This document shows positions 5,753-7,732 of a stretch of 7,732 nt of DNA, one piece after another. Made by a program: the position numbers and the translations under genes. Within the stretch, counting starts at the first letter, position 1, and the number at the start of each line of letters is the position of its first letter. This stretch comes from an uncultured Clostridia bacterium (GTDB taxonomy: Bacteria > Bacillota > Clostridia > Oscillospirales > CAG-272): positions 1-7,732 of the forward strand of contig CALGZV010000132.1 of NCBI GenBank assembly GCA_937934385.1, in the 5' to 3' direction. The notes beneath the pieces are model-generated. The model searched no databases. It worked only from the letters and a program-made list of their open reading frames with translations, and was not told the DNA's origin.

Positions 5753-7402
5753 ATGAAACTCAATAAATCCGAAAAATTCAGCGGCGTACAAGGACCGCTG
5801 CTTACGATAGTCATGGACGGAGTCGGTCTTACCGCGCCCGGAAACGGCAATGCAGTTGAAGCGGCATATACGCCCACACTTGATATGCTTATGAGCAAAT
5901 ATCCTATGGTAAAGCTCAAAGCGCACGGAACGGCAGTCGGTCTGCCATCCGATGACGATATGGGAAATTCCGAGGTCGGCCATAACGCGCTTGGCTCAGG
6001 ACAGGTATTCGCACAGGGCGCTCTGCTCGTTTCAAATTCGATATCCTCCGGAAAAATGTTTGAGTCCGACACATGGAAGGACGCCGTTAAGAATGTTAAG
6101 GATAACGGAAGCACAATGCATTTTCTCGGTCTTTTCTCCGACGGAAATGTTCACTCGAATATAGCGCATCTTCGCAGCATGGTAGAGCGCGCTAAGGCGG
6201 ACGGTGTTAAAAAGGTAAGAATACATGCGCTTCTTGACGGCCGCGACGTTGGTGAGACTACAGCGCTTGATTATATCGAGCCGTTTGAGCAGTTCCTTGC
6301 AGGACTTCGCGACGAGAGCTTCGACTGTCTGATTGCTTCCGGCGGCGGACGCATGAAGATCACAATGGACCGTTACGAAGCTGACTGGTCTATGGTAGAA
6401 CGCGGCTGGCATACTCATGTACTTGGTGATGCACGCATGTTCGGATCTGCTGCCGAGGCTGTAAACACACTGCGCGAAGAGACTCATGCGATCGACCAGG
6501 ATCTCGATCCGTTTGTTATTGCAAAGGACGGCGCTCCGGTCGGAACTGTCGGGGACGGCGATACCGTTATCTTCTATAACTTCCGCGGAGACCGCTCGCT
6601 TGAGATCTCCCGTTCTTTCGAAGAGGGCGATTCGTTCGATAAATTTGACAGAGTCCGCGCTCCGAAGGTTTACTATGCAGGAATGCTCGAATATGACGGC
6701 GATCTTCATATCCCGTCGCACTATCTTGTAAATCCGCCTGAAATTTCAAATACTCTCGGCGAATATCTTACCGATACGGGTATCTGTCAGCTCGCTATTT
6801 CGGAGACTCAGAAGTACGGCCATGTTACCTACTTCTGGAACGGAAATAAATCGGGCAAATTCTCGGAAGAGCTTGAGGACTATATCGAGGTTCCGAGTGA
6901 TGTAATTCCTTTCGATCAGCGTCCGTGGATGAAGTGCGCAGAGATTACCGACAAGCTTATCGAGATGCTTAAATGCGGAAAATACAAATATCTCCGCTGC
7001 AACTACCCGAACGGAGATATGGTCGGACATACGGGAAATTATGAGGCGACAATTATAAGCGTAGAAGCGCTCGATCTTCAGCTTGCACGTATTCTTCCGG
7101 TCATTGACGAGCTTCACGGAGCGATAATCATTACTGCGGATCACGGAAACGCTGACGAGATGTATGAGATAGACAAAAAGACTAAGGCTCCGAAGCTCAG
7201 TGCTTCGGGAACTCCGAAAGCAAAGACCAGCCACACGCTGAATGCCGTTCCGTGTATTATTTATGATAACTTTACGTCGGATCGCTACACCGTAAAGGCT
7301 GACGGAGCATACGGACTTTCCAATGTTGCGGCTACTACCGTAAATCTTCTCGGATACGAAGCTCCCGATATGTGGGATGATTCTATCATTGAATTGAAGT
7401 AA
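5753..7402 (+). CDS. gpmI: 2,3-bisphosphoglycerate-independent phosphoglycerate mutase
   Basis: A 549-residue cytosolic metalloenzyme of glycolysis and gluconeogenesis that interconverts 3-phosphoglycerate and 2-phosphoglycerate through a phosphoserine intermediate, with two metal ions (usually Mn). Phosphatase-domain metal ligands are visible: D22 in MDGVG, the nucleophile S73 in GNSEVGHN, D422 and H426 in GDMVGHTGN, D463 and H464 in TADHGNAD, and H494 in TSHTLNAVP. The transferase domain carries FSDGNVHSN (128-136), LLDGRDVGET (160-169) and FRGDRSLEI (277-285), the substrate-binding elements. It is about 40 residues longer than the ~510-residue enzymes of E. coli and B. subtilis. The extra length is partly a Lys-rich stretch (475-491) before TSHTL, as in longer iPGM forms. 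AAGGAG (5739-5744) sits 8 bases before the ATG. It is alone on its strand and divergent from fkbH. All catalytic residues are intact. Confidence 0.96.
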   Translation: MKLNKSEKFSGVQGPLLTIVMDGVGLTAPGNGNAVEAAYTPTLDMLMSKYPMVKLKAHGTAVGLPSDDDMGNSEVGHNALGSGQVFAQGALLVSNSISSGKMFESDTWKDAVKNVKDNGSTMHFLGLFSDGNVHSNIAHLRSMVERAKADGVKKVRIHALLDGRDVGETTALDYIEPFEQFLAGLRDESFDCLIASGGGRMKITMDRYEADWSMVERGWHTHVLGDARMFGSAAEAVNTLREETHAIDQDLDPFVIAKDGAPVGTVGDGDTVIFYNFRGDRSLEISRSFEEGDSFDKFDRVRAPKVYYAGMLEYDGDLHIPSHYLVNPPEISNTLGEYLTDTGICQLAISETQKYGHVTYFWNGNKSGKFSEELEDYIEVPSDVIPFDQRPWMKCAEITDKLIEMLKCGKYKYLRCNYPNGDMVGHTGNYEATIISVEALDLQLARILPVIDELHGAIIITADHGNADEMYEIDKKTKAPKLSASGTPKAKTSHTLNAVPCIIYDNFTSDRYTVKADGAYGLSNVAATTVNLLGYEAPDMWDDSIIELK

Positions 7403-7490
7403 ATTGTAGATACGGGGAAGCTTGCAATGTATTAATGAAGCCTGACGGATTAGACAAATGACTGATGCAGCACTTGACACTTTCGACGCC

Positions 7491-7518
7491 GTTTTCTTTG
7501 AAAACTTTTCTGTTTTTT
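7491..7518 (+). terminator. Possible weak terminator downstream of gpmI
   Basis: GTTTTC (7491-7496) pairs with GAAAAC (7500-7505) around TTT and is followed by the T-rich stretch TTTTCTGTTTTTT (7506-7518). The stem has only two G-C pairs and lies about 90 bases after the gpmI stop, so it is a weak candidate. No better terminator is visible in 7403-7623. Confidence 0.25.
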
Positions 7519-7538
7519 CCGGAACCGGATCATCGCCT

Positions 7539-7565
7539 GTGACAGCTTCAACATCTTAATATATA
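7539..7565 (+). promoter_or_regulatory. Weak promoter candidate for the last gene
   Basis: GTGACA (7539-7544) and TATATA (7560-7565) are both close to consensus but only 15 bases apart, shorter than usual. It lies about 60 bases upstream of the ATG at 7624. Confidence 0.25.
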
Positions 7566-7623
7566 GAAATGCTTCAATACAAAACTTTATGTCCGAATTT
7601 ATAACAGAATGGAGATTATCAGT

Positions 7624-7732
7624 ATGGATATACCAGTAATAAAAAAGGCTCAGACTCTTATGTTCTCACCGGAAAACATAGACGGTACGCCGGGAGGAGG
7701 CAGCCGTGGGACAGCGATGGAAAAAATAAATC
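7624..7732 (+). CDS. Unrecognised protein, N-terminal 36 residues (3' end outside window)
   Basis: An open frame starts at ATG 7624 and runs to the window edge without a stop. GGAG (7611-7614) lies nine bases upstream, which supports this start. The visible part begins MDIPVIKKAQTLMFSPENID and continues with a Gly-rich stretch (residues 21-29: GTPGGGSRG) and then a charged segment. It shows no signal peptide or membrane segment. I do not recognise the family. It is separated from gpmI by 221 bases, so it is probably a separate transcription unit. Confidence 0.6.
   Translation, partial: MDIPVIKKAQTLMFSPENIDGTPGGGSRGTAMEKIN

Noticed and set aside
6032..7480. Long minus-strand open frames opposite gpmI (229 and 244 codons)
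   Set aside because: Both lie opposite conserved gpmI codons; the translations show no family motif. They are by-products of the codon use of gpmI.
7474..7502. Perfect TTGACA at 7474-7479 as a promoter
   Set aside because: No -10-like hexamer lies 15-19 bases downstream (the 17-base position reads TTTGAA).
1..7732. CRISPR arrays, tRNA or rRNA genes, insertion sequences
   Set aside because: No regularly spaced repeats, no tRNA or rRNA-like sequence and no transposase reading frame were seen on either strand.

Overview
The window looks like chromosomal DNA of a low-to-moderate-GC Gram-positive bacterium, most plausibly a gut Clostridia of the Ruminococcus/Oscillospiraceae type. The grounds are AAGGAG-type ribosome binding sites, sigma-A-like promoters, strong hairpin-plus-T terminators, a clostridial-type short phosphoglycerate dehydrogenase next to serC, and an ABC-F protein tail. 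This placement is inferred from style, not from a marker gene.

Layout. (1) Bases 1-434 (+) hold the 3' end of an ABC-F family ATPase gene: the end of its second nucleotide-binding domain and its C-terminal coiled coil. (2) Bases 435-887 are non-coding, with a probable terminator, an isolated GC-rich hairpin, and a very good promoter (TTGACG-17-TATAAT) for serC. (3) Bases 888-3187 (+) are a serine biosynthesis operon, serC then a serA-type dehydrogenase, closed by a 19-bp-stem terminator. serC is interrupted by 26 extra bases, most of them the exact reverse complement of sequence about 50 bp upstream. Removing them restores a 360-residue SerC. (4) Bases 3398-5537 (-) are a two-gene unit, an FkbH-type HAD protein followed by a small acyl carrier protein. 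(5) Bases 5538-5752 form a divergent promoter region. (6) Bases 5753-7402 (+) are gpmI, the cofactor-independent phosphoglycerate mutase. (7) Bases 7403-7623 are non-coding, and an unrecognised gene begins at 7624 and runs off the window.

How the genes relate. The three central transcription units all draw on the same part of glycolysis. SerA and SerC take 3-phosphoglycerate towards serine. GpmI converts 3-phosphoglycerate to 2-phosphoglycerate. Characterised FkbH proteins take the glyceryl unit of 1,3-bisphosphoglycerate and load it on an acyl carrier protein. No ketosynthase, acyltransferase or other consumer of a glyceryl-ACP lies in the window.

The most notable observation is the serC lesion. 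It has the full signature of a quasipalindrome template-switch mutation, and it is flanked by an 8-bp direct repeat whose collapse would restore the gene exactly. It could be a true mutation, a reversible state, or an amplification/assembly artefact; reads spanning the junction would decide.
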